Below, in pieces: positions 1 through 9,461 of a stretch of DNA of 23,372 bases. A model generated the notes under the pieces. The model made no database searches, was not told the DNA's origin, and worked only from the letters and a program-made list of their open reading frames with translations. How positions within the stretch are numbered: the stretch's first letter is position 1; each line of letters begins with the position of its first letter. The translations under genes were made by a program, and so were the position numbers. Source of the DNA: Herpomyces periplanetae (Eukaryota; Ascomycota; Laboulbeniomycetes; Herpomycetales; Herpomycetaceae); contig WMKJ01000152.1 of assembly GCA_009733715.1 (NCBI GenBank), positions 1-23,372 of the forward strand, in the 5' to 3' direction.

Positions 1-3000
1 ATGTACATTAATTAAGAAAATGTTTTTTGGATTGATTACTCAGGTTTTTTGTATATACGTCATGCCTACTCTTAGTAATGACAATCCAGTTGACCATAAA
101 TTTGTGAAAGCCTGCTTATGTTTATGCCAAAGTAATCATCAAATATTTTATCTTATGTGAGTAAATATTTCAAAGCATAGCTCACCTACAATCATGGCTT
201 TCTATAAATTTGAGGTCCTTGAAAAAACCCTTACGTAGCGGGGCCCGATTCGATGAAAGCTTACTGGTATTTGTCTGAATGCTCGCCTTCAATTCTGTGT
301 TGTTCTGCACCAATTCTGCTTGAAAGTGAAAACGTAACCTTGTCTACTTTTTTTCTCTACGGTCATCGATATATGTATCCTAATCTAAAACCTTTACACT
401 ATTGAAGAACAAAATCCTTTTTGAAACGTGGGCCATATACATAAAACTGGCAAATATCAGGCTTACATGGAGGGTCATAAAATTGATTGTTGATTGTTCA
501 TCCGTAATGCGGCGTAAGAACAGATTTCAACTAATACTTTAATCAATTCACTCGAATTATTCAGAAATGTGGTTAAGGATATATTTTTGAAGTTTTTCCG
601 TTGATATATTAAAATGAATGGTAGGTAATTATGATAATATAAAGAAATTTATAAGTATATGACTGCAAGGATTAAGATCCAGCATGACTTGCAATTTTAA
701 GTTCTTGGAGAATATAGTTTAGCTGAAGAGCATTCATTAAACTTTGCCAGAGTTTATCCTACGCTGATATTTTGATACAAAATTTCTTATTGTGGTACCT
801 GTTGCGTGTTTACTCTATGATTTAATACTAATAATTTATGTTAAAAATAACCTGGATAACACATTTAAATCACTTTTGGTTACAGTTCTTTTTAAATTTA
901 TGTTTGGGCATACTGCTCAATGTGTTCCATCACGACGTGCTAAATTGACCAGAAAAAGCAAGTTGTCGTGGTTGTCGTTTCTAGGAATAAAGTGATGGCT
1001 ATATCACCCAGACTTTGGCATACCCACGCTTCCGGCTGGTTATTCTTTTCGTGTATTCACTAATGTTGTAGGTTTTTAGGTATATTTGTTTATATTTGTT
1101 AATATAACATTGTTGGGACGAATATAATATGTATTATATAACCGCGAGTTCAAATTGCTTCGAATATAAGAAGGGTAGCTAGTGGGATACTCTTCTGTAT
1201 ATGAAGAAGGGGATAAACCGTACCAGTTACTGCAATATTACTTTCTAAGTACTTTGCTGCGATAAGCAAACTTTAGTACATCGCTGTTCTAGTGTCAAAA
1301 ACTGGTACTTATCACTCAATAATTGGCACTGAAATGTTTTAACAGAATAAAACTAAAAACTGTAGCTATTGATATAATTTTATAGCGCATAGTATTAAGA
1401 TCTACAGTACGTATAGACTAATTGTAAATATCAACATAGTTTCGAAACGTCCATGGTATCTATTTACAATGATAACGAGGTTTAAGAGTGGTTGATGTCT
1501 GCAGTATTTAGACTAAACGCAACGTGAATTACTAAATATCAGTTCTGCACATATTTAGAGTAATAAAAAAAGTGTTATTTGTTACAAAGAACATAATTAG
1601 TTATATTGAGAATTTGGTAAAGCTTTCTCAAATTAAAAAATTAGTAAGTAATGGTATTTAGCTAATTAAAATATTTCAACTTTTAGAATTATCATGAAGA
1701 GTTTGGGACAACTCGTGTTTAAGTAAATCTTTAATTAGACATCTAAAAAGAAGTTCGAAAGTGTAGCACAGTATGGCTGCCACATAAACCTCAAGATATA
1801 AACTATTATTAATAATGGTTATCTAAATCAAATCCATAAATTGATTTTAATTAACTCAACTTTTGTTTTTACGTATTTTTGTCATGCGTTTACAGATTTT
1901 TCAATTTTTGCATGAGCTTATTTTCTAGTCTCTAGTTGATAGTTTTAATAAACGTAAACTCCACATAGTTTTGTACTAGGCGTAACACAGACGATTATAG
2001 AATAATCATCAGGTAACTTCACGTGCAAATATTTTTATTTCGCTAGAGCTTTCTACATGTTTTATTATTGTCAATACTTAAAGTTATAGGGGCATAGGGC
2101 CTAATGCGAAAATGATTTTTGAGATTATGGATTGTATTGACACCCATAAATAACATTCAACCAATGTATATAACTGATGTCTTCGCATGCATTTCAATAA
2201 TGCTTTTATCCTAGTTCTAAACTCGTATTATCGGTAGTAGCTTTATGATATTGTCAGTTGCAATATTTCAGTTGATTGGTGTGGTGCTGAATTCAACATT
2301 TGTAACTTTTCGTGAAAGTAGCTTGGTTACAAATCGTTTAATAGGCAAAAGTTCTATCGTAATCTACAATAGCAGGAAAGAAAGCTTTGCGCTAATATTG
2401 GATTAAGCAGGGTATGAACGACTATTGTTTTTTACCAAGTTGGAATTTCAAGGCATTTAGTAGATAAATCTAATTCTAGCATTTGAAATTCATGCAGTAA
2501 ATAATGAAGAATTTCTCAAAAATGAAATATATGCATTCATGCTCTACGAATTTGCAATATAGTCTGTTGAATTTGACGCTTTTGGAAGTTGTTAGTATAA
2601 TGAGTCGTCTTACTTATCTGTGGCCCCTAATGTATACAAAACGCTAATTTGGATAATGCTTATTTTGATTTACCCGAAATCTTTTTGCTTTTATAAAATT
2701 TATTTTACGACCTTTTTCCTAACGATTATAAAGCACCTAAAACCTGATTTTGAACTGAGTACCTTACATCACGTCCCGTAGCATTTCTACTAGCAAAATA
2801 AACACAAGTACAAATTTTGGTTTAGAGCCTCGGGTTTCACATGTCACTTTCGAGTATGCGAAAACCCTTTACCATATACGGTTATATTCTCCAAAAAATG
2901 GTATTTCCTCGTTTGGATTTACGTATATTTTTACTGTTGGTTATCATATGACGATGTTTGATAGAGAGCTGAAATGATCAAGTAGAAAAGTTCATAACAT

Positions 3001-3447
3001 AACCATACAATCATTCTAGTACTACTACTACATTGCGTATAATTCTTAAAAACTAATTTGTGCGGAAGAATATTCTACCGCAATCTCATAACTATAGAAC
3101 CGCTAACTTATTTGGAGCTGTAGAAATATTTTGGTGTATCTCATAACTAGTCATTTGCGCCTGTAAATAGCTATCGGCGACATTTGTCATACCCAGTTAG
3201 CTTGTAAATGTATGGAAATTAGAATTCATAGTGTTAAGACGTTCCAAACACACTGGTGTACAAAATTTTCAAATTACTCTTTAAGAGTTTTCAGGTTCGT
3301 GAGCCTTAGAAAACAGAATTGATCCATAAGTTCAATATAAATTAGAGTCTGCACATGACTTAAGGGATTTACATTTATGTAAGCCAAATTTGCCGAATAA
3401 AACCAGCTTCTCAAGTTCATTTTTAAGACTGATAACCATCACAAAAT
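1..3447. other. Gene-free AT-rich spacer
   Basis: I find no supportable gene here. Open frames reach about 65 codons, which is expected by chance at this base composition. A slightly G+C-richer patch (about 900-1080, near 43%) carries a short plus-strand frame that opens only at GTG and resembles nothing I know. Small features: a tandem copy of TATATTTGTT near 1081-1102, an ACT microsatellite near 3017-3029, and a weak imperfect hairpin at 3287-3314 (GTTTTC pairing with GAAAAC around GGTT/AGCC) about 130 bases beyond the NLE1 stop codon. Confidence 0.6.
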
Positions 3448-4923
3448 CTATTTCCAGATAAGTAGGCTCCCATCTTTGCCTCCACTTGCAATCATACGAT
3501 CATCCAATCTCCAATCAATGCAGTAGACAGCATCCTGGTGTGCATCTAGCTTTGTTATCAACAATTCAGAATTAACACACCAAACTCGTAATGAGCTATC
3601 TTGCGAGCAAGATAGAAGGTATCGTGAGTCTGCTGAAAATTGGCACCGATAAACAGCTGCTTTATGTCCTTGGAAATGGGCAATTAAGTGGCCGGTGTTT
3701 GGATCCCACAGTTTCACAGAACAATCAAATCCAGCAGATGCTAGATAAGTTCCATTAGGTGAAAAACAAATATAATTCACTGATTTTTTTTGCTTAGTAA
3801 GATGAAAGATTGGCTTTGATGATATTAATGGTCTCCAAATAGCTAGCGTACCGTCTTCACCTGCTGAGGCAAGACACTCTGAGCATTTAGGACGTCCTAG
3901 GTCATTATTTCGGCATACAACAGCATACTGGTTGGCATTTGTTTTAGTGCAAGTATTTATTTTAAGATCTGTGAGAATACCGTGCATATCGAACTCATTA
4001 ACAGTTATGGCAATAAAATTTACGGAATGTAAATGCAGAATGAAGGTCGTAAGCGTAGTACCCAAATTTGGATCCCAGAGTCTGATAGTTCCATCCTTGG
4101 ATGCGGTATATATTTTATGAGAATCGCTCCATACGATACATGTTATGGCAGATTTATGGCCAGTCAAAGAAATGCACGAGGTGGCGTTGTTTTCAATACT
4201 CCATATTTTAACATTTGAGTCTTTAGAGCCAGATGCCAATCGTAGCGACCTCGCTTGAGTACGCAATTTAGGTTCCCATGTTAAGCAAGTGATCCACTTT
4301 TTATGTCCTCTTAACACATGGCTGATATTGGTAGCGTTTGGTTTGACACACCAAACAATAATCACAGCATCAATTCCTCCTGTAGCAAACCTGTGTCCAT
4401 CAGGGGCCCATGACAAGGTCAAAACCCAACTCGAATGGCCGTACAGCGTCTTAATGAGGGACTGCGATTCACTTTCCCATACACGAACAATTCCGTCACC
4501 GAAACCCGCGGCAAGATAATTCCCATTTTTTTGATCGAAACCAATAGACAGTATTGCTGATGCACCGGAAGAATCTGGAAAATTTGGAAAGACACGGATG
4601 TGCGCAGAAATGACTTGAGTTTGTCTAAATAATATATGAATAACTGACTCCCTAACCATCTCCAACATGGTGAAGCATGCTTTTACAGAATATCGGTTAC
4701 TCAATTCGTAAATATATGAATTGTTTCTATAAATATCATTACCAAGCATCATTTCAGGTTTTACATAAAACCTATATGTTTTGTAAGGTTTAGTTATGTT
4801 ATTTGAAACCCTATCCAAAATGGCAGTTAAGTTTTGGAAGGAAACTTGCGAACCAGACAGAAGAACAGCAGGTCCTGCAGGCCTCAAACTGTCGAAGTCT
4901 ATAAATAAAATACGAAACAGCAT
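3448..4923 (-). CDS. NLE1: Notchless/Rsa4-type WD40 ribosome assembly protein
   Basis: Role (family knowledge): nuclear/nucleolar assembly factor of the pre-60S subunit. Its N-terminal ubiquitin-like NLE domain docks on the MIDAS domain of the AAA+ ATPase Rea1/Midasin, which then pulls it off the particle. Seen: 491 residues from ATG at 4923 to TAG, uninterrupted. An NLE domain (about 1-110) is followed by eight WD40 repeats (about 115-491). Hallmarks are the third-repeat motif WITCLTWEP, the long loop in repeat 5, the AVYRCQFSADSRYLLS block and the GGKDGSLLIWK terminus, which match NLE1/Rsa4 rather than other WD40 families. Inferred: Glu92 in VRESVIHILF aligns with the MIDAS-contacting glutamate of Rsa4 (E114). 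The frame extends two codons further to a TTG at 4929, but ATG 4923 is the credible start. The leader before the NLE domain is very short, so a small upstream exon cannot be excluded. Length is typical of the family (about 485-515). Confidence 0.93.
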   Translation of the reverse strand: MLFRILFIDFDSLRPAGPAVLLSGSQVSFQNLTAILDRVSNNITKPYKTYRFYVKPEMMLGNDIYRNNSYIYELSNRYSVKACFTMLEMVRESVIHILFRQTQVISAHIRVFPNFPDSSGASAILSIGFDQKNGNYLAAGFGDGIVRVWESESQSLIKTLYGHSSWVLTLSWAPDGHRFATGGIDAVIIVWCVKPNATNISHVLRGHKKWITCLTWEPKLRTQARSLRLASGSKDSNVKIWSIENNATSCISLTGHKSAITCIVWSDSHKIYTASKDGTIRLWDPNLGTTLTTFILHLHSVNFIAITVNEFDMHGILTDLKINTCTKTNANQYAVVCRNNDLGRPKCSECLASAGEDGTLAIWRPLISSKPIFHLTKQKKSVNYICFSPNGTYLASAGFDCSVKLWDPNTGHLIAHFQGHKAAVYRCQFSADSRYLLSCSQDSSLRVWCVNSELLITKLDAHQDAVYCIDWRLDDRMIASGGKDGSLLIWK

Positions 4924-4934
4924 GAGCAACTACA

Positions 4935-4956
4935 CTAAGCAGGAAAAAAAATATGT
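4935..4956 (-). promoter_or_regulatory. Possible 3' splice acceptor just before NLE1 ATG
   Basis: Read on the minus strand, a run of eight T residues is followed by CCTGCTTAG, ending 11 bases before the NLE1 ATG. A second AG (TGTAG) lies 6 bases before the ATG. This is a textbook polypyrimidine tract plus acceptor. It could end a 5'-UTR intron, join a small upstream coding exon, or accept a spliced leader. A TAG between the first acceptor and the ATG, in the NLE1 frame, means that acceptor cannot extend the coding sequence. The second acceptor could, if joined in phase 0. Confidence 0.4.
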
Positions 4957-4980
4957 GAATCAGTAATAAAAATCTTCTAT

Positions 4981-5070
4981 AAGTCTCGTGCCATGCTCAT
5001 CGCATTCTAGACTCAGCGGGTCGCGCGAAGTTCGAATATTTGCGATTTAACATGTTATGCTGCCGTGTGA
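4981..5070. other. G+C-rich patch upstream of NLE1
   Basis: The segment 4981-5040 is about 52% G+C against roughly a third around it, and lies 60-120 bases upstream of the NLE1 start on the transcribed side. It includes the compact CG-rich run GCGGGTCGCGCGAAG. It may be promoter or 5'-UTR sequence. On the minus strand an ATG near 5052 opens a frame of only 18 codons, which could be an upstream ORF or nothing. No known factor site is recognised. Confidence 0.3.
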
Positions 5071-6769
5071 TTAAATATCGTGTTAGCATTTTCGTTTTGC
5101 CAAAATTCGTGCTTATTCAAACGAGCAGTATATGACATAATATAATTTATTAGTAAGACAAATATTTTATCGGCTACTCAAACTACTCGCTGCATATCTT
5201 GCATGCGTACTAATTATGTTGATTCAGCCTGCACTAAGTGCTCAGTCAGGTGTATTAGTTTTCAAATTCTGTAGCATTACAATCACCGATGAGCTTATTA
5301 ATGAATACAAGGAATTCTGTTTATATAGTTTCTTAAACTTCATGCAATGCTGAAAAATTCGGAATGTGCAATATTTAAAGAGATCCATGGCTGGATATTG
5401 GAAGCTGAAAATCCCTAAACTACGTGGAATTTACGCAAAAAATGTTTCAAATGGCAATTTCACCCACAGCTGTCAGGAACAGGGACTTTGACAAGATACA
5501 GAATGTTTGCAGTGAGTACGGTTTGAGATCAAGCTATACCTCGAATTATGAGAACTTAAGTTTCGCTTCAATATATAGTTTACTGAATATCCACCAATAA
5601 ATTGTATCATAAAATATGACCTTAACAAATTTTTAGCATGTCGTTGTCAAAATTAAGTATGAGAGTTCATTGCAGATTATTCTTCAAAGAATTAGGTTTG
5701 ATTTAAATTGTAAAATGAATTACCTTTTTTCAATTTAATTGCCTCGATGTTGGATTTGGCTCCTCTAGATTAATAAAATGACTTAGGTAATATATATAGT
5801 TTATAAGTCTGCAACGGAACTGTAAGCATATAGAGTGAGCATAAGTGAATTTTGTTATTTTAATAGTTATTTCTGTTGTATACGGGTTCATTCCTCCTTT
5901 GGCCCGCACACAATAGAAAGATAGCTTTATCAATTTTAGATCATGGTGGACCCACGCTGAACTTTCAGACGTTATTGATGCTACACTTGGTTAATTCAAA
6001 ACTAACAATTATTTTGTGTAAATTTGACAATTGAGTATTGAAAGTCATGATAGGCTGTCATGAAATGACAGTTAATTTTAACGGACAATAAAAATTCAAT
6101 CAGTGCACCGCAACGAAGATCAACAACTCAAGCGTAATAATGCTTCTTATTTGATTGATAATATTCTCATATTCAATGATTAAAATTTGTGGAATGCCTA
6201 AAATATTCTACGTTGTTTCACTGCTGAAATATTACTTTGGTAAGGCTATTCAAGTTTTTCTAACACCTACGAAAAATTTGTAAATTACATATTACACAAT
6301 GAGAAAACACAAGTGTGATTTTTGTGGGATGCCCTACGGAACCGCCAATAGAAATGGTGAGAGACTGGCCCAGTTCATCTCATGCTGCAAATTATTGGGA
6401 TACTTTTATCTCGACTTGTCACATAGTAAGGCTAGGTGTTTTGCTTTTGAATAAAATTTACCAGAGATATTCAATTAGCATATGCTATGTCCTCTGTAAG
6501 AAAACGAGTCTAACAATACTGCTTTAGCATGACATCAAAACAGCATAATTAGTTTTCTAGGATCCACTGAACAATAACTTAGCAGAACCATGTCAATTCA
6601 CGTCAGCTTTGGAATGGCTGTCTTCAGGATTACAGTGTAATTGAAGATAACCATTCTGTTGCATCAGCATCAAATGTTTCGATCTAACAGCCATAATGTC
6701 CGAATCTTTTTCTAATCAAAAATAGGAAAATTATCCCACGCATCTTCAACTTTCTACATGTATCTTACA

Positions 6770-6790
6770 TTATAACATTTGATGTTATAA
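6770..6790. repeat. Perfect 9-bp inverted repeat (hairpin)
   Basis: TTATAACAT and ATGTTATAA flank a 3-base TTG loop. It lies about 690 bases upstream of the UBA2 start codon. AT-rich palindromes of this size can occur by chance in such DNA. No function is assigned. Confidence 0.5.
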
Positions 6791-7480
6791 ACATTGATTC
6801 CTCAAAATAGTACAGCAAGGTTAGTACACCTTAACACGAACACATATTATCCGATATTACACCAACGATAAGAATTTTGATTTAAATAAGGACAATTTGA
6901 TGAAGATGCCGCGGACGTAATTTTTACATTTTATGTTTACATCCACTTCTCAAACTGGCCGTTGCGAGTCCGAAATCGATTATTTGCATGATAAACCTTT
7001 TAGATTAAGATTTTGATGAATGGATATGCTAACACAATACAAAATTTAACATTTTCCGACGAATTTCGACAGCGCTGATGAGCCTGTCGGGCATCATCTG
7101 GAATACCAGGTATATTCAGGTGCACGAATCAAAGTTAAACATTGTAGCGGCTAGAAATTAAAGTCTTACATTTAAGCTAACGTTTATCAACTAGAAGGGA
7201 CTTTTTTCTAATTGAGAATATGATAAAGTAAGAATGTTTCCAATCACACAATAAAGCAAAATTTTTCTAAATTAATTATGTAATAGCCTATCGAAAAAAT
7301 GAAAGGTCAAATTAAAAGCTTGCTTTACCCATGTACTCACTTTACTGGTTGAAGAATATTACCAACTATTAGTTGTTTGAGCGTTCGCTAAATATACTGA
7401 AGTTTGTAGATGTCATTTATCCTGCATATTTTGTTATTGATATTGGTAAAATTTTCAGACTACTTTCTAAGACAGACAAC

Positions 7481-9049
7481 ATGTATCGCGCAGATCTTTT
7501 TGGCCTGTCAGATGTGCCTGCACGTCCGCGTTCTTTCACTCCTCGAATTCTAATCATTGGCATGGGCGGGATTGGATGCGAAATTTTGAAAAATTTAGCA
7601 CTCATAGGTTTTGTGGAAATAGTAATTGTCGATTTTGATGCCATAGAGCATAGTAACCTAAATCGACAACTTTTTTATCGCCAAGAACATATTTCTTCAT
7701 TGAAAGCCCGAGTTGCTTGTTCTGCTGCAAAAAAAATTAACTCGCAAATTCGGATTGCTTTTCACAGTCTTAATATTAAAGAGAGGGTATTTAATGTGGA
7801 TTGGTTTAGGTCGTTTAACATCGCGTTTAGCGCATTGGATAATGTGGATGCACGCCGTCATGTGAATAGAATGTGTCTTGCTGCGAATGTAAAACTTATC
7901 GAGAGTGGATCAACAGGTTTCACTGGACAAGCACAAATTATCGTACCGTGCGTTACCGAATGCTATGATTGCAATCCTAAACCTCACAAAATATCTTACC
8001 CAATATGTTCCATTAGAAGCCATCCGAGTCAAACGTCCCATTGTGTTTCTTGGTCTAAAGATTCTCTTTTACCTAAGCTCTTTGCCGAGTTCAGCATGGT
8101 TGATACCTCACATGATTTCGCTAACTCTAAAAACACATCAATTTTTGATGTCTATGGCCAAATAAGGCATTATTTTTTTCTACTGGTAACTAAGAAGATT
8201 GATGTAGACATGTGTACCCGTGAAATATTTGATCTAGTATTTTATACCGACATCAACAATTTGCTTAGTTCCCAAGAATATTGGGTTGATCGAAAACGAC
8301 CAATACCTTTGAAGTTTTCGACATTTGCCCACTGTTTCAATTGTATGAATGCCAATGAAATTTCCCGCCTTTATCACGTTGCATGGTCGCTTGAGCAAAA
8401 TGTGGTGGTTTTTTGTAGCATGTTGAATCGCCTTTTTCAACGTTTTATAATTACTTGGAACAAGCACCACATTGACAGGCAACCCCACAACTATGAATTC
8501 GATAAATCTGACGGGGATTCCTTGGACTTTGTTATATCAGCATCAAACATCCGCGCATTTATTTTTGGTCTTTCGTTTTCCTCCAAGTTTGAAATTGCAC
8601 AAATAGCTGGCAATATAATTCCTGCGGTTGCTACTACAAATTCAATAGTTGCAAGCGTGTGTATATTTTTGAGCATTAAAGCTCTGGCGAATACTGATTC
8701 TTCACATATGCTTTTTTTGTCACAATCCTTTGATCAAGCCATTACGGCGGAATCTAAGTGCTTGCCAAATTCCAACTGTATCACTTGTTGTGCAATGAAT
8801 ATTCAAGTTCATGTCAACGATTCATCAGCTACTCTGAAAGAATTGTTGGTCGTTTTACAAGAAGAAATAAATTTTAACCCTGGGATAACAATTCTGCATT
8901 CAAATTGCATACTTTACGACTTTGAACTTTTGTGCAATCTTGACAAGCGGCTTCTCGAATTGGGTGTGTACTCGGGTGCTATACTAACCGTAATTGATGA
9001 TTCATCTTTCAAAACTAAGCCTACGTATCTCTTTATGAACTATGCGTGA
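7481..9049 (+). CDS. UBA2: SUMO-activating enzyme catalytic subunit (E1, UBA2)
   Basis: Role (family knowledge): with its partner AOS1/SAE1 it adenylates SUMO with ATP, forms a SUMO thioester on its catalytic cysteine and passes SUMO to UBC9; nuclear. Seen, numbered from ATG 7481: nucleotide-binding loop GMGGIG (27-32); SNLNRQLFYRQ (58-68) with the adenylate-site Arg; Lys75; SALDNVDARRHVNRMC with Asp120; zinc pairs CYDC (161/164) and CITC (433/436); catalytic Cys176 in CSIRSHPS followed by HCVSWSKDSLLPKLF; the AGNIIPAVATTN block; and a C-terminal ubiquitin-fold domain (about 430-515). The CxIR motif and zinc pairs mark UBA2 rather than UBA3 or UBA1. Start: the frame opens upstream at TTG 7373, but ATG 7481 puts the usual 20-odd residues before the glycine loop. 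TTTTCAG lies 22 bases upstream of it and could end a 5'-UTR intron. As read this gives 522 residues ending at TGA 9047-9049. That stop lies inside a GTGAGT donor, so the true end may be in a second exon (next entry). Confidence 0.93.
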   Translation: MYRADLFGLSDVPARPRSFTPRILIIGMGGIGCEILKNLALIGFVEIVIVDFDAIEHSNLNRQLFYRQEHISSLKARVACSAAKKINSQIRIAFHSLNIKERVFNVDWFRSFNIAFSALDNVDARRHVNRMCLAANVKLIESGSTGFTGQAQIIVPCVTECYDCNPKPHKISYPICSIRSHPSQTSHCVSWSKDSLLPKLFAEFSMVDTSHDFANSKNTSIFDVYGQIRHYFFLLVTKKIDVDMCTREIFDLVFYTDINNLLSSQEYWVDRKRPIPLKFSTFAHCFNCMNANEISRLYHVAWSLEQNVVVFCSMLNRLFQRFIITWNKHHIDRQPHNYEFDKSDGDSLDFVISASNIRAFIFGLSFSSKFEIAQIAGNIIPAVATTNSIVASVCIFLSIKALANTDSSHMLFLSQSFDQAITAESKCLPNSNCITCCAMNIQVHVNDSSATLKELLVVLQEEINFNPGITILHSNCILYDFELLCNLDKRLLELGVYSGAILTVIDDSSFKTKPTYLFMNYA

Positions 9050-9166
9050 GTCATGTTTTTTTGATATTTTTGATTTATTGAATATCTTCTTGAATATGCT
9101 GACACTGGTTTCCTGAAATTATTTTCAATGTGCACTAAACTGTTTATATTATTCGGGCGGCTTAAG

Positions 9167-9461
9167 TGATAGTTATTCTGCTCGAGGTGATCAGAAAATT
9201 CATTGTGAGGTCTTTCCAAAGCCTTCCCGTTCACGGCCGGCTAATCGGCGTACCTTCAAAGACGGCAATGAAAGACCACCACAAATTACTCAGAGTTTCC
9301 GTTTTCAGGATGCACAGGCCTGTAATGGTGATTTATGTGGCAAATCGTATGCTTTAATATCTTCAATTCAAAAATTTTTTCGCACAGCTGAACACGTCAG
9401 GCCGCGTCCTCACATGACCCTGGAATGTAGGTGTGGTAATATTTTTTTGCCCATTAGTTAA
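9167..9461 (+). CDS. UBA2: Candidate second exon of UBA2 (C-terminal tail)
   Basis: Exon 1 would end at 9045, followed by GTGAGT (9046-9051), a CTAAAC branch-like motif at 9135-9140 and AG at 9165-9166. An alternative AG at 9171-9172 is also in phase. Both acceptors restore a frame that stays open to TAA 9459-9461. The frame is open for about 120 codons in all, yet contains no ATG until near its end, which fits an internal exon. The segment 9181-9420 is about 46% G+C, well above the spacer. Its codons are rich in G+C at position 1 (about 50%) and poor at position 3 (about 32%), as expected of coding DNA here. The tail starts basic (KPSRSRPANRR, possibly a nuclear localisation signal) and ends with CRCG. 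The spliced protein would be about 619 residues, near the family norm (human about 640). The tail sequence itself is not recognised. Alternatives are a separate small gene or chance. Confidence 0.5.

Larger units (their letters stand above)
4957..7480. other. Spacer between divergent NLE1 and UBA2
   Basis: About 2.5 kb separate the start codons of the divergently transcribed NLE1 (minus) and UBA2 (plus), so both promoters should lie here. I find no supportable gene. Frames of 40-70 codons occur on both strands, as expected by chance. Short splice-like punctuation occurs, for example a 42-base interval bounded by CACAG and GTGAGT at about 5471-5512, but no coherent multi-exon gene could be built from it. 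Confidence 0.55.

Noticed and set aside
792-995. 67-codon plus-strand frame
   Set aside because: It opens at GTG and shows no family resemblance. The length is ordinary for this composition.
4924-4929. NLE1 start two codons upstream (TTG)
   Set aside because: The first in-frame ATG is at 4923. A TTG start is not credible for a eukaryotic nuclear gene.
5005-5045. tRNA-like A and B boxes near the NLE1 promoter
   Set aside because: The GTTCGAA motif is about 10 bases from the A-box-like stretch, too close, and no T stem with the required closing pair or acceptor stem forms.
5386-5655. Multi-exon small gene between NLE1 and UBA2
   Set aside because: Short frames can be joined at splice-like sites, but equally plausible chains exist in other frames and nothing is recognised.
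7373-7480. 36-residue N-terminal extension of UBA2
   Set aside because: It begins at TTG directly after a TAG, contains an acceptor-like TTTTCAG, and has no counterpart in the family. ATG 7481 fits the glycine-loop spacing.
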